Shown piece by piece: positions 1 to 7,881 of a stretch of 64,000 bases of DNA. Under the pieces are notes generated by a model. The model worked only from the letters and a program-made list of their open reading frames with translations, made no database searches and had not been told where the DNA came from. How positions within the stretch are numbered: the first letter of the stretch is position 1; the number at the start of each line of letters is the position of its first letter. Source of the stretch: Pseudaeromonas sharmana (lineage in GTDB: Bacteria > Pseudomonadota > Gammaproteobacteria > Enterobacterales > Aeromonadaceae); the NCBI RefSeq assembly GCF_042649925.1, contig NZ_JBHSAF010000014.1:124001-188000 (forward strand). Direction: 5' to 3'. A program made the translations under genes and the position numbers.

Positions 1-209
1 GCGTGGTTGTTTCGCTGGCAATGCCGTCAGCGCCGAGACTCTCCGGCATGACCACGGCGTGATGTCGCCCGCGCCTGGGAACAGGTGGCAGCAGTGCAGG
101 TGTAACGGTGTCCCTGGTGTGATGCGTCTGTCCGCATGACCCCCCCGCCATGGACTGCAGCGATGACAGCAATATGGGCATCGGGCGTTCTCCTTGTGCA
201 CGGATCAGG

Positions 210-1898
210 CTAACGATCCTGAACGGGCTGGGCGGTTATCTCCTGGCTGAGCAGCTGTTCCAGTGTGTTGCCCTCCTTAGCGCGGAACATCTTGTAGCTC
301 AGCTGATATTTGGCCATCCGCAATCCCAGCAGACGGCGTGTCATGCCCAGATGGCTCGCGGCGGCACTGACGTTGCCGTGATGCTGAATCAGTGCCTCGA
401 TGATCAGCTGGTATTCAATCTGTGCGATCGTCGCATCGATGCTGCCCGGTTCGTTGTCGGTCGGCGCAACACCATTGGCGGTTTGCAGTGCGGCAGGCAG
501 CTGGGCAAGGTGGATCTGGCCATCGTCGGCGAGCAGCACGGCGCGCTCCATCATGTTCTCCAGCTCGCGGACATTGCCCGGCCAGCCATATTGCTGCAGC
601 CGGTTCAGCGCCCGGGTACTCAGCCGAGGGGTGGCAATGCCCTGCTCATGGGCGAAACGACTGATGAAGTGCTCGGCCAGCAACAGGATGTCGCCACGCC
701 GCTCTCGCAGCGGCGGTATGGTGATCGGGAAGACGTTCAGCCGGTAGAACAGATCCTCGCGGAACTGGCCCTGGGCCACCATCTGCGCCAGGGGGCGGTT
801 CGTGGCGGCCAGGATGCGCACATCGATGTGCCGCGTCTGGTTGCTGCCGAGGCGTTCGAAACTGCGCTCCTGCAGCACGCGTAACAACTTGGCCTGCATT
901 GGTAACGACAGTTCACCGACTTCATCCAGGAAGATGGTACCGCCATCGGCCTCCTCGAAGCGGCCGGCCCGCCGCGCCGTGGCGCCGGTAAAGGCGCCTT
1001 TCTCGTGGCCGAACAGTTCGCTCTCGATGACGCTCTCCGGCAGCGATGCGCAGTTGAACTTGACGAACGGCCCGCCGTGCTGCGGGCTGTGCTGATGAAT
1101 GGCGCTGGCAACCCGCTCCTTGCCAACGCCGCTTTCACCGAGGATCAGCACTGTGGTGCGGGTGCGACTGACCTTGTCGATCAGCCGGTACACTTCATCC
1201 ATAGCCGGGGAGTGACCAATGATATTGGCCGGTTTGAACGTCTGCTTAAGGGCATCGCGCAAGCGCCGGTTTTCGTCGATCAGCGCACTCTTGTGAATGC
1301 TCTCCAGCAGGTGTAGCTCGACCGATTGTGCCAGCAGCGATGCCAGAATCGACAACAGCTCGACATCCAGCTCCAGCAACTCGGCGTTGGCATAGTGACG
1401 CTCAATACTCAAGCTACCCATCACTTTACTGCCACGGGCGATCGGCACGCACAAGAAGGCATTCTGCCGGGTATCCGCGCCACTTTGGCTGCCGGTGCGG
1501 TTCAAGAAGCCTGGCTCATTGGCGATAGAGGGCACGACCAGCGGTTGACCGCTGGCAACCACGCGGCCTGTGATGCCTTCGCCGAGGCGGTAGATGCCGC
1601 GGGCGATCTGCTCGCGGCTCAGACCGATGCCCTCATAGATGAAAATCCGGCCGGTCTGGGGATCGAGCAGCGTCACCATGCCGCGACGGATCTGCATGTG
1701 CAGCGCCAGCAGTTGTAAGGCCTCACGCAGCAGGCCCTGCAGCGGATTGCCCTGGCCCATGGCGCGACACAGATCGGAGAGCAACGGCAGCAGGGCACTG
1801 CGGCACTCACCGAACAGACAGGGGAGTTCGGGCTTGTCGGTTTTGCTACAGGCTTCATCGTTTGTCGGCTGCCGTACAGGTTGACTGGTTTGCATCAT
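210..1898 (-). CDS. anfA: AnfA, sigma-54-dependent activator of the Fe-only nitrogenase operon
   Basis: A 562-residue NifA/AnfA-type enhancer-binding protein. A Cys-containing N-terminal segment (CSKTDKPELPC) is followed by a GAF domain (about residues 40-195) and an AAA+ domain with Walker A GESGVGKE, the sigma-54 contact loop GAFTGA and Walker B GGTIFLDEVGEL. A Fis-type helix-turn-helix closes the protein (NVSAAASHLGMTRRLLG). I chose the ATG at 1898, because AGGAGGGG lies directly upstream; the ATG at 1895 is equally possible, and a longer reading to 1934 has no ribosome site. It diverges from anfH with 601 bp between them. AnfA rather than NifA or VnfA is inferred from the adjacent anfHDGK and the N-terminal cysteines. 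A ModE-type box overlaps its probable promoter. Confidence 0.93.
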   Translation of the reverse strand: MMQTSQPVRQPTNDEACSKTDKPELPCLFGECRSALLPLLSDLCRAMGQGNPLQGLLREALQLLALHMQIRRGMVTLLDPQTGRIFIYEGIGLSREQIARGIYRLGEGITGRVVASGQPLVVPSIANEPGFLNRTGSQSGADTRQNAFLCVPIARGSKVMGSLSIERHYANAELLELDVELLSILASLLAQSVELHLLESIHKSALIDENRRLRDALKQTFKPANIIGHSPAMDEVYRLIDKVSRTRTTVLILGESGVGKERVASAIHQHSPQHGGPFVKFNCASLPESVIESELFGHEKGAFTGATARRAGRFEEADGGTIFLDEVGELSLPMQAKLLRVLQERSFERLGSNQTRHIDVRILAATNRPLAQMVAQGQFREDLFYRLNVFPITIPPLRERRGDILLLAEHFISRFAHEQGIATPRLSTRALNRLQQYGWPGNVRELENMMERAVLLADDGQIHLAQLPAALQTANGVAPTDNEPGSIDATIAQIEYQLIIEALIQHHGNVSAAASHLGMTRRLLGLRMAKYQLSYKMFRAKEGNTLEQLLSQEITAQPVQDR

Positions 1899-1936
1899 GG
1901 ACCCCTCCTGCTGTGTAGCGCACCGGCGCTGCACTG

Positions 1937-1960
1937 CGCTGTGTTCTGCTTTATATAACG
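1937..1960. promoter_or_regulatory. ModE (Mo) box upstream of anfA
   Basis: A 24-bp site with 9-6-9 architecture. Read on the anfA strand it is CGTTATATA, six bases, then AACACAGCG. The left half matches 8 of 9 bases, and the right half 6 of 9, of the E. coli modA operator as I recall it (CGTTATATT-N6-TACATAACG). It ends 39 bp upstream of the anfA start and covers the only TATATA-like -10 sequence there, so binding would block transcription. MopA/MopB control of anfA in Rhodobacter is the known precedent. Confidence 0.65.
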
Positions 1961-1985
1961 CGGATTAGCTTGTGACCGGGTTGTG

Positions 1986-2013
1986 GTGCCGTGTTGTCTA
2001 GCCGCCACGGCAC
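1986..2013. repeat. Inverted repeat in the anfA-anfH intergenic region
   Basis: GTGCCGTG (1986-1993) and CACGGCAC (2006-2013) form a perfect 8-bp inverted repeat with a 12-nt spacer, 88 bp upstream of anfA. No T-tract follows on either strand, so a terminator is unlikely. It could be an operator half-site pair for an unknown regulator; its function is not known. Confidence 0.45.
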
Positions 2014-2150
2014 GCCATTTGAAGGGTTGATTGCAAAAATGGCGCCATATATTTCCCTATAGCACGAACAATGCCGGTAACAGGCTTCGGCCTGGATGGC
2101 GACGGTGGCGGTGCTCGCTGTTGACGCGATCCGAGGGCAATACCAGGCCA

Positions 2151-2212
2151 GTACCGAAAAGGTTCAGCACGGTACAGTTAGCCGGAGCCCTTTGCGCCGC
2201 CTGGTACAGATC
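2151..2212. promoter_or_regulatory. Candidate AnfA upstream activator sites
   Basis: GTACCG (2151-2156) and CGGTAC (2170-2175) form an inverted repeat with a 13-nt spacer. A third GTAC-containing half-site (GGTACAG) lies at 2208-2214. They sit about 170-230 bp upstream of the sigma-54 element, the usual distance for enhancers of NifA-family activators. GTAC-type dyads are known for the related VnfA. Assigning them to AnfA is inference. Confidence 0.4.
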
Positions 2213-2347
2213 GCACTGCTGAATTGGCGGTTTGCAGTCTGTTGCGACGAGTCAGCTATCAGCGCCAATGCGGCGCAGCAAGAAAAAAAGCAGATTAATT
2301 TCAGTATGTTAGTCACGTGGTGCGCCAAAATAAACCGAGCTTCGACA

Positions 2348-2371
2348 CGCTATTTTTAAATTTATATAGCG
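2348..2371. promoter_or_regulatory. ModE (Mo) box upstream of anfH
   Basis: A 24-bp site built as CGCTATTTT, six bases, TATATAGCG. The outer hexamers CGCTAT/ATAGCG are a perfect dyad, and the 9-6-9 spacing equals that of the E. coli modA operator. It ends 11 bp before the -24 element of the anfH promoter, so a bound ModE dimer would interfere with sigma-54 polymerase or with looping by AnfA. It is the stronger of the two Mo boxes seen here. Confidence 0.7.
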
Positions 2372-2382
2372 CTAGCCGAATA

Positions 2383-2397
2383 TGGCACGACCATTGC
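2383..2397 (+). promoter_or_regulatory. Sigma-54 (-24/-12) promoter of the anf operon
   Basis: TGGCAC, five bases, TTGC is an exact match to the RpoN consensus, with GG and GC separated by ten bases. It implies a transcript start near 2409 and a leader of about 90 nt before anfH. It fits the divergently encoded sigma-54 activator AnfA. Confidence 0.93.
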
Positions 2398-2499
2398 GTT
2401 GTTAATAACAGGCAAACATTGCCTTGCACGCTGATACATATTTTCTGCTGTTCACTGTTTCTTCGGTTATTACATTGGCAAATGGAAAGGAGCTCCACC

Positions 2500-3327
2500 A
2501 TGACACGTAAACTCGCTATTTATGGCAAGGGCGGCATCGGTAAATCCACGACGACACAAAATACGGCTGCGGCACTGGCCTATTTTCATAATCAGAAAGT
2601 CTTTATTCACGGCTGTGATCCCAAGGCTGACTCCACCCGCCTTATTCTCGGCGGCAAACCGCAAGAAACCCTGATGGATGTCTTGCGCGATAAAGGTGCC
2701 GAGAAAATCACTAATGAAATGGTGGTGAAAACCGGGTTTAAAGATATTCGTTGTGTTGAATCCGGTGGCCCTGAGCCAGGGGTCGGCTGCGCCGGTCGTG
2801 GTGTGATTACCGCTATCGATTTGATGGAAACCAATGGCGCCTACACCGAGGAGCTGGATTTTATTTTCTTTGATGTGTTGGGTGACGTGGTGTGTGGCGG
2901 CTTTGCGATGCCGATCCGCGATGGTAAGGCGCAGGAAGTCTATATCGTCGCCTCCGGTGAAATGATGGCGATTTATGCCGCCAACAATATCTGTAAAGGG
3001 CTGGTTAAATATGCCAAACAGAGTGGGGTTCGTCTGGGCGGTATTATTTGCAACAGCCGCAAGGTGGATGGTGAAAAAGAGTTCCTTGAGGAATTTACCT
3101 CGGCTATTGGCACCAAGATGATTCACTTTGTTCCGCGTGACAATATCGTGCAAAAAGCCGAATTCAATAAAAAGACCGTCACCGAATTCGACCCGCAAGC
3201 CAATCAGGCCAAGGAATACAGTGAGTTGGGAAGAAAAATCCTGGAAAACAAGGACTTTGTAATCCCCAGCCCGCTGACGATGGATCAGCTCGAATCCATG
3301 GTCGTCAAATATGGCCTGATGGACTGA
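2500..3327 (+). CDS. anfH: AnfH, Fe-only nitrogenase reductase (Fe protein)
   Basis: A 275-residue homodimeric Fe protein that passes electrons, coupled to ATP hydrolysis, to the AnfDGK dinitrogenase. The P-loop is GKGGIGKST (residues 9-17). The [4Fe-4S] ligands are Cys97 and Cys132 (DVVCGGFA), and Arg100 is the site used for ADP-ribosylation in organisms with DraT. The ATG at 2500 is preceded by AAAGGAG and gives the normal family length; a longer in-frame reading from 2317 would begin inside the promoter region. It is the first gene of the operon. Codon use is less GC-biased than in the flanking genes, as is usual for highly expressed nifH-type genes. Family membership is certain; anf rather than nif or vnf follows from the neighbouring anfDGK. 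Confidence 0.98.
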   Translation: MTRKLAIYGKGGIGKSTTTQNTAAALAYFHNQKVFIHGCDPKADSTRLILGGKPQETLMDVLRDKGAEKITNEMVVKTGFKDIRCVESGGPEPGVGCAGRGVITAIDLMETNGAYTEELDFIFFDVLGDVVCGGFAMPIRDGKAQEVYIVASGEMMAIYAANNICKGLVKYAKQSGVRLGGIICNSRKVDGEKEFLEEFTSAIGTKMIHFVPRDNIVQKAEFNKKTVTEFDPQANQAKEYSELGRKILENKDFVIPSPLTMDQLESMVVKYGLMD

Positions 3328-3358
3328 CGCCTGATCTGGGCGCCATGCGTGTTGGCCC

Positions 3359-3381
3359 CGGCGGGGCATGTTAGCCCGCCG
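3359..3381 (+). other. Intercistronic hairpin after anfH
   Basis: CGGCGGGGC pairs with GCCCGCCG around a 6-nt loop with one bulged G. No U-tract follows, so it is more likely an RNA-stabilising or processing hairpin than a terminator. Similar nifH-nifD structures let the Fe protein accumulate in excess. Role inferred. Confidence 0.55.
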
Positions 3382-3416
3382 CTGCCGGCGCATTCATTCA
3401 GTACCAGCTATCTAGT

Positions 3417-3447
3417 CGGGTATATCCGGTCGGGAAATCTATACCCG
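3417..3447 (+). repeat. Inverted repeat in front of anfD
   Basis: CGGGTATA (3417-3424) and TATACCCG (3440-3447) are perfectly complementary around a 15-nt loop, ending 35 nt before the anfD start. With the preceding hairpin it makes the 155-nt anfH-anfD spacer highly structured. It could be a second processing or stability element, or a protein site. Confidence 0.45.
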
Positions 3448-3482
3448 CGGAGAATACGCCGGTAATTAACGAGGGCCTCATC

Positions 3483-5072
3483 ATGCCTTACCATGAGTTT
3501 GATTGCAGCAAATGCATTCCGGAGCGTAAACAGCACGCCGTGCTTAAAGGTCCGGTAGAAACAATTACGGACGCGTTGCCGCAAGGTTATTTAAATACCA
3601 TTCCTGGCACTATTTCCGAACGCGGGTGTGCCTATTGCGGTGCCAAGCATGTTATCGGTACCCCGATGAAGGACGTGATTCATATTAGTCATGGTCCTGT
3701 CGGTTGTACCTATGATACCTGGCAAACAAAACGCTATATTAGTGACAATGATAATTTCCAGCTTAAATATACCTTCGCCACCGACATGAAAGAGAAGCAT
3801 ATTGTCTTTGGCGCCGAAAAATTGCTGAAGAATAATATTGTCGAGGCGTTTAAGGCCCATCCTGAAATCAAGCGGATGACGATATATCAAACCTGCGCCT
3901 CGGCACTGATCGGTGACGATATTGAGGCCATTGCCCAGGAAGTCATGGATGAAATGCCAGAGGTGGATATATTTGTCTGTAATTCGCCCGGATTTCGCGG
4001 CCCGAGCCAATCGGGTGGTCACCACACGATTAATATTGCCTGGGTAAAAAACAAAGTCGGCACTGTCGAGCCGGAAATAACCAGTGATTACGTCATCAAT
4101 TACGTCGGTGAATATAATATTCAAGGCGATCAGGAGGTGATGCAGGATTATTTCAAGCGTATGGGGGTGCAAATTCTCTCCACCTTCACCGGCAACGGCT
4201 CGTATGACGATCTGCGCGCCATGCACCGCGCCCAGCTCAACGTGCTGGAGTGTGCCCGCTCGGCCGAATACATCTGCAACGAGCTGCGGGTGCGCTATGG
4301 CATACCGCGTCTGGACATCGATGGCTTTGGTTTCGAGCCGCTGTCGTCGTCGCTGCGCAAGATCGCGCTGTTCTTTGGTATCGAGGAGCGGGCCCAGGCC
4401 ATCATCGACGAGGAGACGGCACGCTGGAAGCCGGAGCTGGACTGGTACAAGGCTCGCTTGCAGGGCAAGAAGGTCTGCCTGTGGCCTGGCGGCTCCAAGC
4501 TGTGGCACTGGGCGAATGTCATCCATGAGGAGATGGGGGTGCAGGTGGTGTCGCTGTACACCAAATTCGGCCACCAGGGGGACATGGAGAAGGGCATAGC
4601 GCGTTGCGAAGAGGGGGCGCTGGCAATTGACGATCCCAACGAGCTTGAAGGGCTCGAGGCGATGTACAAGCTCAAGCCGGACATCATCTTCACCGGCAAG
4701 CGCCCCGGCGAGGTCGCCAAGAAGATCCGCGTGCCTTACCTCAACGCCCACGCCTATCACAATGGCCCGTGGAAAGGGTATGAAGGCTGGGTGCGGTTTG
4801 CCCGCGACATCTACAACGCCATCTACTCACCGATCCATCAGCTGGCACTGATCGACATCAGCCAGGACGACATCCCCACGGATCTGGGTTTCCGGACGGC
4901 ACGCATGCTCTCCGATGCCACGCTCAGCGACGCGGTGCGTAACGATCCGGCGCTGCGTCCGTACAGCGGCGAATTTGACAGCCTGGCCAAGCTGAAAACC
5001 CGGGTCTATCCACATTTTCCACGCCAGGCGGCACCGATGCCGGTGCCGGAACTGGCCGAGCAGGGAGGCTGA
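3483..5072 (+). CDS. anfD: AnfD, Fe-only dinitrogenase alpha subunit
   Basis: A 529-residue subunit carrying the FeFe cofactor. The P-cluster cysteines fall at Cys49, Cys75 and Cys138 (RGCAYC, GPVGCTYDTW, YQTCASALIGDD). The FeFe-cofactor ligands fall at Cys257 (LNVLECARS) and His423 (YLNAHAYHNGPWKGYEG), and His180 or His181 (SGGHHTIN) corresponds to NifD His195. The DCSKCIPERKQH start and a length near 520 are typical of AnfD. GC content rises clearly after about base 4200, so the 5' third is more AT-rich than the rest. The start at 3483 follows GAGGGCC. The neighbours anfG and anfK complete the (alpha-beta-delta)2 enzyme. Confidence 0.98.
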   Translation: MPYHEFDCSKCIPERKQHAVLKGPVETITDALPQGYLNTIPGTISERGCAYCGAKHVIGTPMKDVIHISHGPVGCTYDTWQTKRYISDNDNFQLKYTFATDMKEKHIVFGAEKLLKNNIVEAFKAHPEIKRMTIYQTCASALIGDDIEAIAQEVMDEMPEVDIFVCNSPGFRGPSQSGGHHTINIAWVKNKVGTVEPEITSDYVINYVGEYNIQGDQEVMQDYFKRMGVQILSTFTGNGSYDDLRAMHRAQLNVLECARSAEYICNELRVRYGIPRLDIDGFGFEPLSSSLRKIALFFGIEERAQAIIDEETARWKPELDWYKARLQGKKVCLWPGGSKLWHWANVIHEEMGVQVVSLYTKFGHQGDMEKGIARCEEGALAIDDPNELEGLEAMYKLKPDIIFTGKRPGEVAKKIRVPYLNAHAYHNGPWKGYEGWVRFARDIYNAIYSPIHQLALIDISQDDIPTDLGFRTARMLSDATLSDAVRNDPALRPYSGEFDSLAKLKTRVYPHFPRQAAPMPVPELAEQGG

Positions 5073-5073
5073 T

Positions 5074-5430
5074 ATGGAACAGCAACCGCCGCTACAGCAA
5101 CAAATAGAGCAGATGATCGATTACATCATGAAGAAGTGCCTGTGGCAGTTTCACTCCCGCTCCTGGGATCGGGAGCGGCAGAACGCCCAGATCCTCGGCA
5201 CCACCACGGCTTTGCTGTGTGACGAGCCGGTGGAGTTGAGCACGCCGGAGCAGCGCTGCTACTGGGCCGATGCGGTCTGTCTGGCAGAGGCTTACCGCGA
5301 ACGTTTTGCCTGGCTGGCGACCATGAGCCACCACGAGATCCGTGCGTTGATGCAGGGTGTGCACCAGCGACTGGATTTTCTCACTATCAGCGGCTCGCTC
5401 AATGCCGAGCTGACCGACCGGCACTACTAG
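5074..5430 (+). CDS. anfG: AnfG, Fe-only dinitrogenase delta subunit
   Basis: A 118-residue delta subunit, present only in the alternative (V- and Fe-only) dinitrogenases. It supports the apo-dinitrogenase and cofactor insertion. Recognisable features are the IEQMIDYIMKKCLWQFHSRSWDRERQN segment split over residues 12-38, and the C-terminal RLDFLTISGSLNAELTDRHY region. The start lies one base after the anfD stop with GGGAGG upstream, so translation is probably coupled. Its presence separates this cluster from a Mo nitrogenase, which has no such subunit. Confidence 0.96.
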   Translation: MEQQPPLQQQIEQMIDYIMKKCLWQFHSRSWDRERQNAQILGTTTALLCDEPVELSTPEQRCYWADAVCLAEAYRERFAWLATMSHHEIRALMQGVHQRLDFLTISGSLNAELTDRHY

Positions 5431-5442
5431 GGAGTAACGAGC

Positions 5443-6831
5443 ATGAGTTGCGAAATGATGGAAAAAAGCCGGGCCGGGGTGATCAATCCGATCTTCACCT
5501 GCCAGCCGGCCGGTGCCCAGTTTGCCAGCATCGGCATCGAGGATTGCATCGGTATCGTGCATGGCGGCCAGGGCTGCGTGATGTTCGTGCGCCTGCTGAT
5601 CTCCCAGCATCTCAAGGAGAGCTTCGAGATCGCCTCGTCGTCGGTGCATGAGGACGGCGCCGTGTTTGGCGCGCTGGATCGGGTCGAGACGGCGGTGGAC
5701 GTGCTGTTGATGCGTTACCCCCACGTCAAGGTGGTACCGATCATCACCACCTGTTCCACCGAGGTGATCGGCGATGACATCGACGGTCTGATCACCAAGC
5801 TCAACAACGGGCTGCTCAAGGAGAAATATGCCGGGCGCGAGGTGCATCTGATCCCGGTGCATACCCCGAGCTTTGTCGGCAGCATGATCCATGGCTATGA
5901 CAATGCGGTGCGCGACTTCGTCAAATACTTTGCTACCCGTGGTGAACCGAACGGCAAGCTGAACCTGCTGACCGGTTGGGTCAATCCCGGCGATGTGACG
6001 GCGCTGAAGCATCTGGTGGCCGAGATGGGCATCGACGCCACCGTACTGTTCGAGATCGAGGCGTTTGATTCGCCGTTGATGCCGGAGGGCAATCACACCT
6101 CCCACGGCAGCACCAGCATCGCCGATCTGCAGGGCACCGCCAACGCCATCGGCACCCTGGCGCTCAACCGCTACGAGGGGGCCAAGGCGGCCAAGTACCT
6201 GCAGGAACAGTTTGCGCTGCCGACCATCATAGGGCCGACGCCGATTGGCATCCGCAATACCGATATCTTCTTGAAGCACCTGCAGACCCTGACCGGCAAG
6301 CCGATCCCGCCGTCGCTGGTGCGCGAACGCGGCGTGGCGCTGGATGCACTGACCGATCTGGTACACATGTTCCTGGCGGACAAGCGTGTGGCCATCTATG
6401 GCAATCCGGATCTGGTGCTTGGCCTTGCAGAGTTCTGCATCGATCTGGAGATGAAGCCCAAGCTGTTGCTGCTCGGGGATGACAACCCTTTCTACGAGGA
6501 GGACCCCCGAGTCCAGGCACTGCGCGCTAACGTCGACTGGGACATGGAGATCGTCACCAATGCCGACTTGTGGGAGCTGGAGAATCGCGTCGCCAACGAG
6601 GGGCTGGAGCTGGATCTGATCCTCGGCCACTCCAAGGGACGCTTCACCGCCATCGACCAGAACATTCCTATGGTGCGGGTCGGTTTCCCGACCTATGACC
6701 GGGCCGGTCTCTATCGCCATCCGGTGGTGGGGTATGCCGGTGCCATCTGGCTGGCGGAGCAGATGGCCAACACCCTGTTCACTGACATGGAATACAAGAA
6801 GAACAAGGAGTGGATCCTGAACGTCTGGTAA
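5443..6831 (+). CDS. anfK: AnfK, Fe-only dinitrogenase beta subunit
   Basis: A 462-residue beta subunit. Its three P-cluster cysteines are Cys20 (FTCQPAGAQ), Cys45 (GGQGCVMF) and Cys104 (TTCSTEVIGDD). It is shorter than NifK (about 520) and lacks the long N-terminal extension, as expected for AnfK. The ATG at 5443 has GGGAG eight bases upstream, and the gene starts 12 bp after anfG. It ends MEYKKNKEWILNVW, a typical AnfK C-terminus. No residue needed for cluster binding is missing, so the dinitrogenase looks functional. Confidence 0.97.
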   Translation: MSCEMMEKSRAGVINPIFTCQPAGAQFASIGIEDCIGIVHGGQGCVMFVRLLISQHLKESFEIASSSVHEDGAVFGALDRVETAVDVLLMRYPHVKVVPIITTCSTEVIGDDIDGLITKLNNGLLKEKYAGREVHLIPVHTPSFVGSMIHGYDNAVRDFVKYFATRGEPNGKLNLLTGWVNPGDVTALKHLVAEMGIDATVLFEIEAFDSPLMPEGNHTSHGSTSIADLQGTANAIGTLALNRYEGAKAAKYLQEQFALPTIIGPTPIGIRNTDIFLKHLQTLTGKPIPPSLVRERGVALDALTDLVHMFLADKRVAIYGNPDLVLGLAEFCIDLEMKPKLLLLGDDNPFYEEDPRVQALRANVDWDMEIVTNADLWELENRVANEGLELDLILGHSKGRFTAIDQNIPMVRVGFPTYDRAGLYRHPVVGYAGAIWLAEQMANTLFTDMEYKKNKEWILNVW

Positions 6832-6842
6832 GGCGTCACAGT

Positions 6843-6863
6843 GGGCGGGCCCTGGGCCCGCCC
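6843..6863 (+). other. Perfect 10-bp hairpin between anfK and the accessory genes
   Basis: GGGCGGGCCC and GGGCCCGCCC are separated by one base. No U-run follows, and the next gene has its own ribosome site 12 nt on. It probably protects the anfHDGK message from 3' decay, or attenuates read-through, and so lowers accessory-gene expression. Seen in sequence; role inferred. Confidence 0.6.
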
Positions 6864-6886
6864 TGACAACCCATCAAGGAGGTCCC

Positions 6887-7315
6887 ATGACCAAGCTGTT
6901 GTTTGAACAAGCCAAGCAGCGTTATCTGCGCAACTTAAGTGATGCCGATGGTTATCACGCCCGGGCCTGTCAATTCGCCCATGAAGGACAGCCGGCGAGC
7001 CTGGTGTTCAATGTGGCGTCCATCGCCATCGAGTGTTATCTGATTGCCCTGTGCGCCTACCACGATGCGATGCCGTTCAACCATAACTACGGCAGCCTGA
7101 TGAATTGTGCCGAGGAGGTAGACCGCACGTTTCCGGCGTTGCTGAACAAGCGTATTCGCAGTCTGGATAGCATCTTTGGCATCTGCTCGCTCGATCACTA
7201 TCATCACGGCACGCCGCTGGCCGCCGATGCCGAACAGGCGCTGGCCATTTGCGGTGATCTGGTGAGTCATTTTTCTGCCCAGGGGTTGCTATTGCCCACG
7301 GCCGATCCCTTTTGA
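6887..7315 (+). CDS. HEPN-like helical protein of the anf operon
   Basis: A 142-residue, mostly alpha-helical protein with no signal peptide or membrane segment. The pattern around residues 20-70 (GYHARACQFAHEG... SLVFNVASIAIECYLIALC... FNHNYGSLMNC) resembles HEPN-fold proteins. The R-x4-6-H ribonuclease motif of toxin-type HEPN proteins is not obvious, and many His/Cys residues are present (HDAMPFNHNYG, SLDHYHHG). AAGGAGG precedes the ATG. Its place between anfK and anfO suggests an accessory role in assembly, regulation or protection of the Fe-only enzyme. I do not know a proven function; the HEPN label rests on pattern only. Confidence 0.75.
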   Translation: MTKLLFEQAKQRYLRNLSDADGYHARACQFAHEGQPASLVFNVASIAIECYLIALCAYHDAMPFNHNYGSLMNCAEEVDRTFPALLNKRIRSLDSIFGICSLDHYHHGTPLAADAEQALAICGDLVSHFSAQGLLLPTADPF

Positions 7316-7331
7316 CCCGCAGGTAATGCCC

Positions 7332-7859
7332 ATGACTGAACACAACCAGCAGATCCTGCCGCCGTTGGCAGCGGGTCACCCTCATGGCGCCATGCGCCGC
7401 GAGGATCGGGAGATCACCGACCCGGCGCAGTTGCAGCAAATCCTGAGTGCGGGCCATCTGATGTACCTGGCGCTGGCCAGCGCTGACGAGCCCTTCGTGC
7501 TGCCGCTGTTTTATGCCTACGACGGCGAGGCACTCTATTTTCACAGCGCCAGGCGCGGTACCAAGATGGCACTGCTGGCGCGCAATCCGAAAGTCTGTTT
7601 CTGTATCAGCGATTACCAGGGGGTGATCGCCGACAACCTGGCCTGCAATTTCGAGGCGCGGCATAGTACCGTGATTGGCCAGGGGCTCTGCCAGCTGATC
7701 GAGGATAAGGCGCAAAAAGTGGCGGTGCTGGATCGCATCGTCGCCCGCTTCAGTGATCGCCACTTCGATTATCCGGATGCCAGTTTGACGGCGACGAGCG
7801 TGGTGCGCATCCAGATAGTGGCGATGAAAGGCAAACAGCATGGCATCGCCGCGGCGTAG
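7332..7859 (+). CDS. anf3: Anf3-like flavin/heme-binding split-barrel protein
   Basis: A 175-residue protein of the PNPOx-like split-barrel family. The REDREITD start, the FVLPLFYAYDGEALYFHSARRGTKM strand-loop (split over residues 48-75) and the CFCISD strand mark the flavin-binding fold. A homologue encoded with the Azotobacter Fe-only nitrogenase, Anf3, was described as a heme- and FAD-containing low-potential oxidase thought to remove oxygen; equating this protein with it is inference from fold and position. Two ATGs lie at 7326 and 7332; the second has AGG eight bases upstream and is preferred. Other split-barrel flavoproteins remain possible. Confidence 0.72.
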   Translation: MTEHNQQILPPLAAGHPHGAMRREDREITDPAQLQQILSAGHLMYLALASADEPFVLPLFYAYDGEALYFHSARRGTKMALLARNPKVCFCISDYQGVIADNLACNFEARHSTVIGQGLCQLIEDKAQKVAVLDRIVARFSDRHFDYPDASLTATSVVRIQIVAMKGKQHGIAAA

Positions 7860-7881
7860 CGTCTGACCACAGGAGGCAGGA

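Noticed and set aside
1..49. Open frame on the minus strand from an ATG at 49 running off the window edge
   Set aside because: Only 16 codons (MPESLGADGIASE...), no ribosome site and no recognisable family; it could be the start of a gene downstream of anfA but cannot be supported.
2470..6720. Long minus-strand open frames under anfH, anfD and anfK (up to 542 codons)
   Set aside because: They lie antisense to conserved nitrogenase genes, have no family pattern or ribosome site, and arise from GC-rich codon use.
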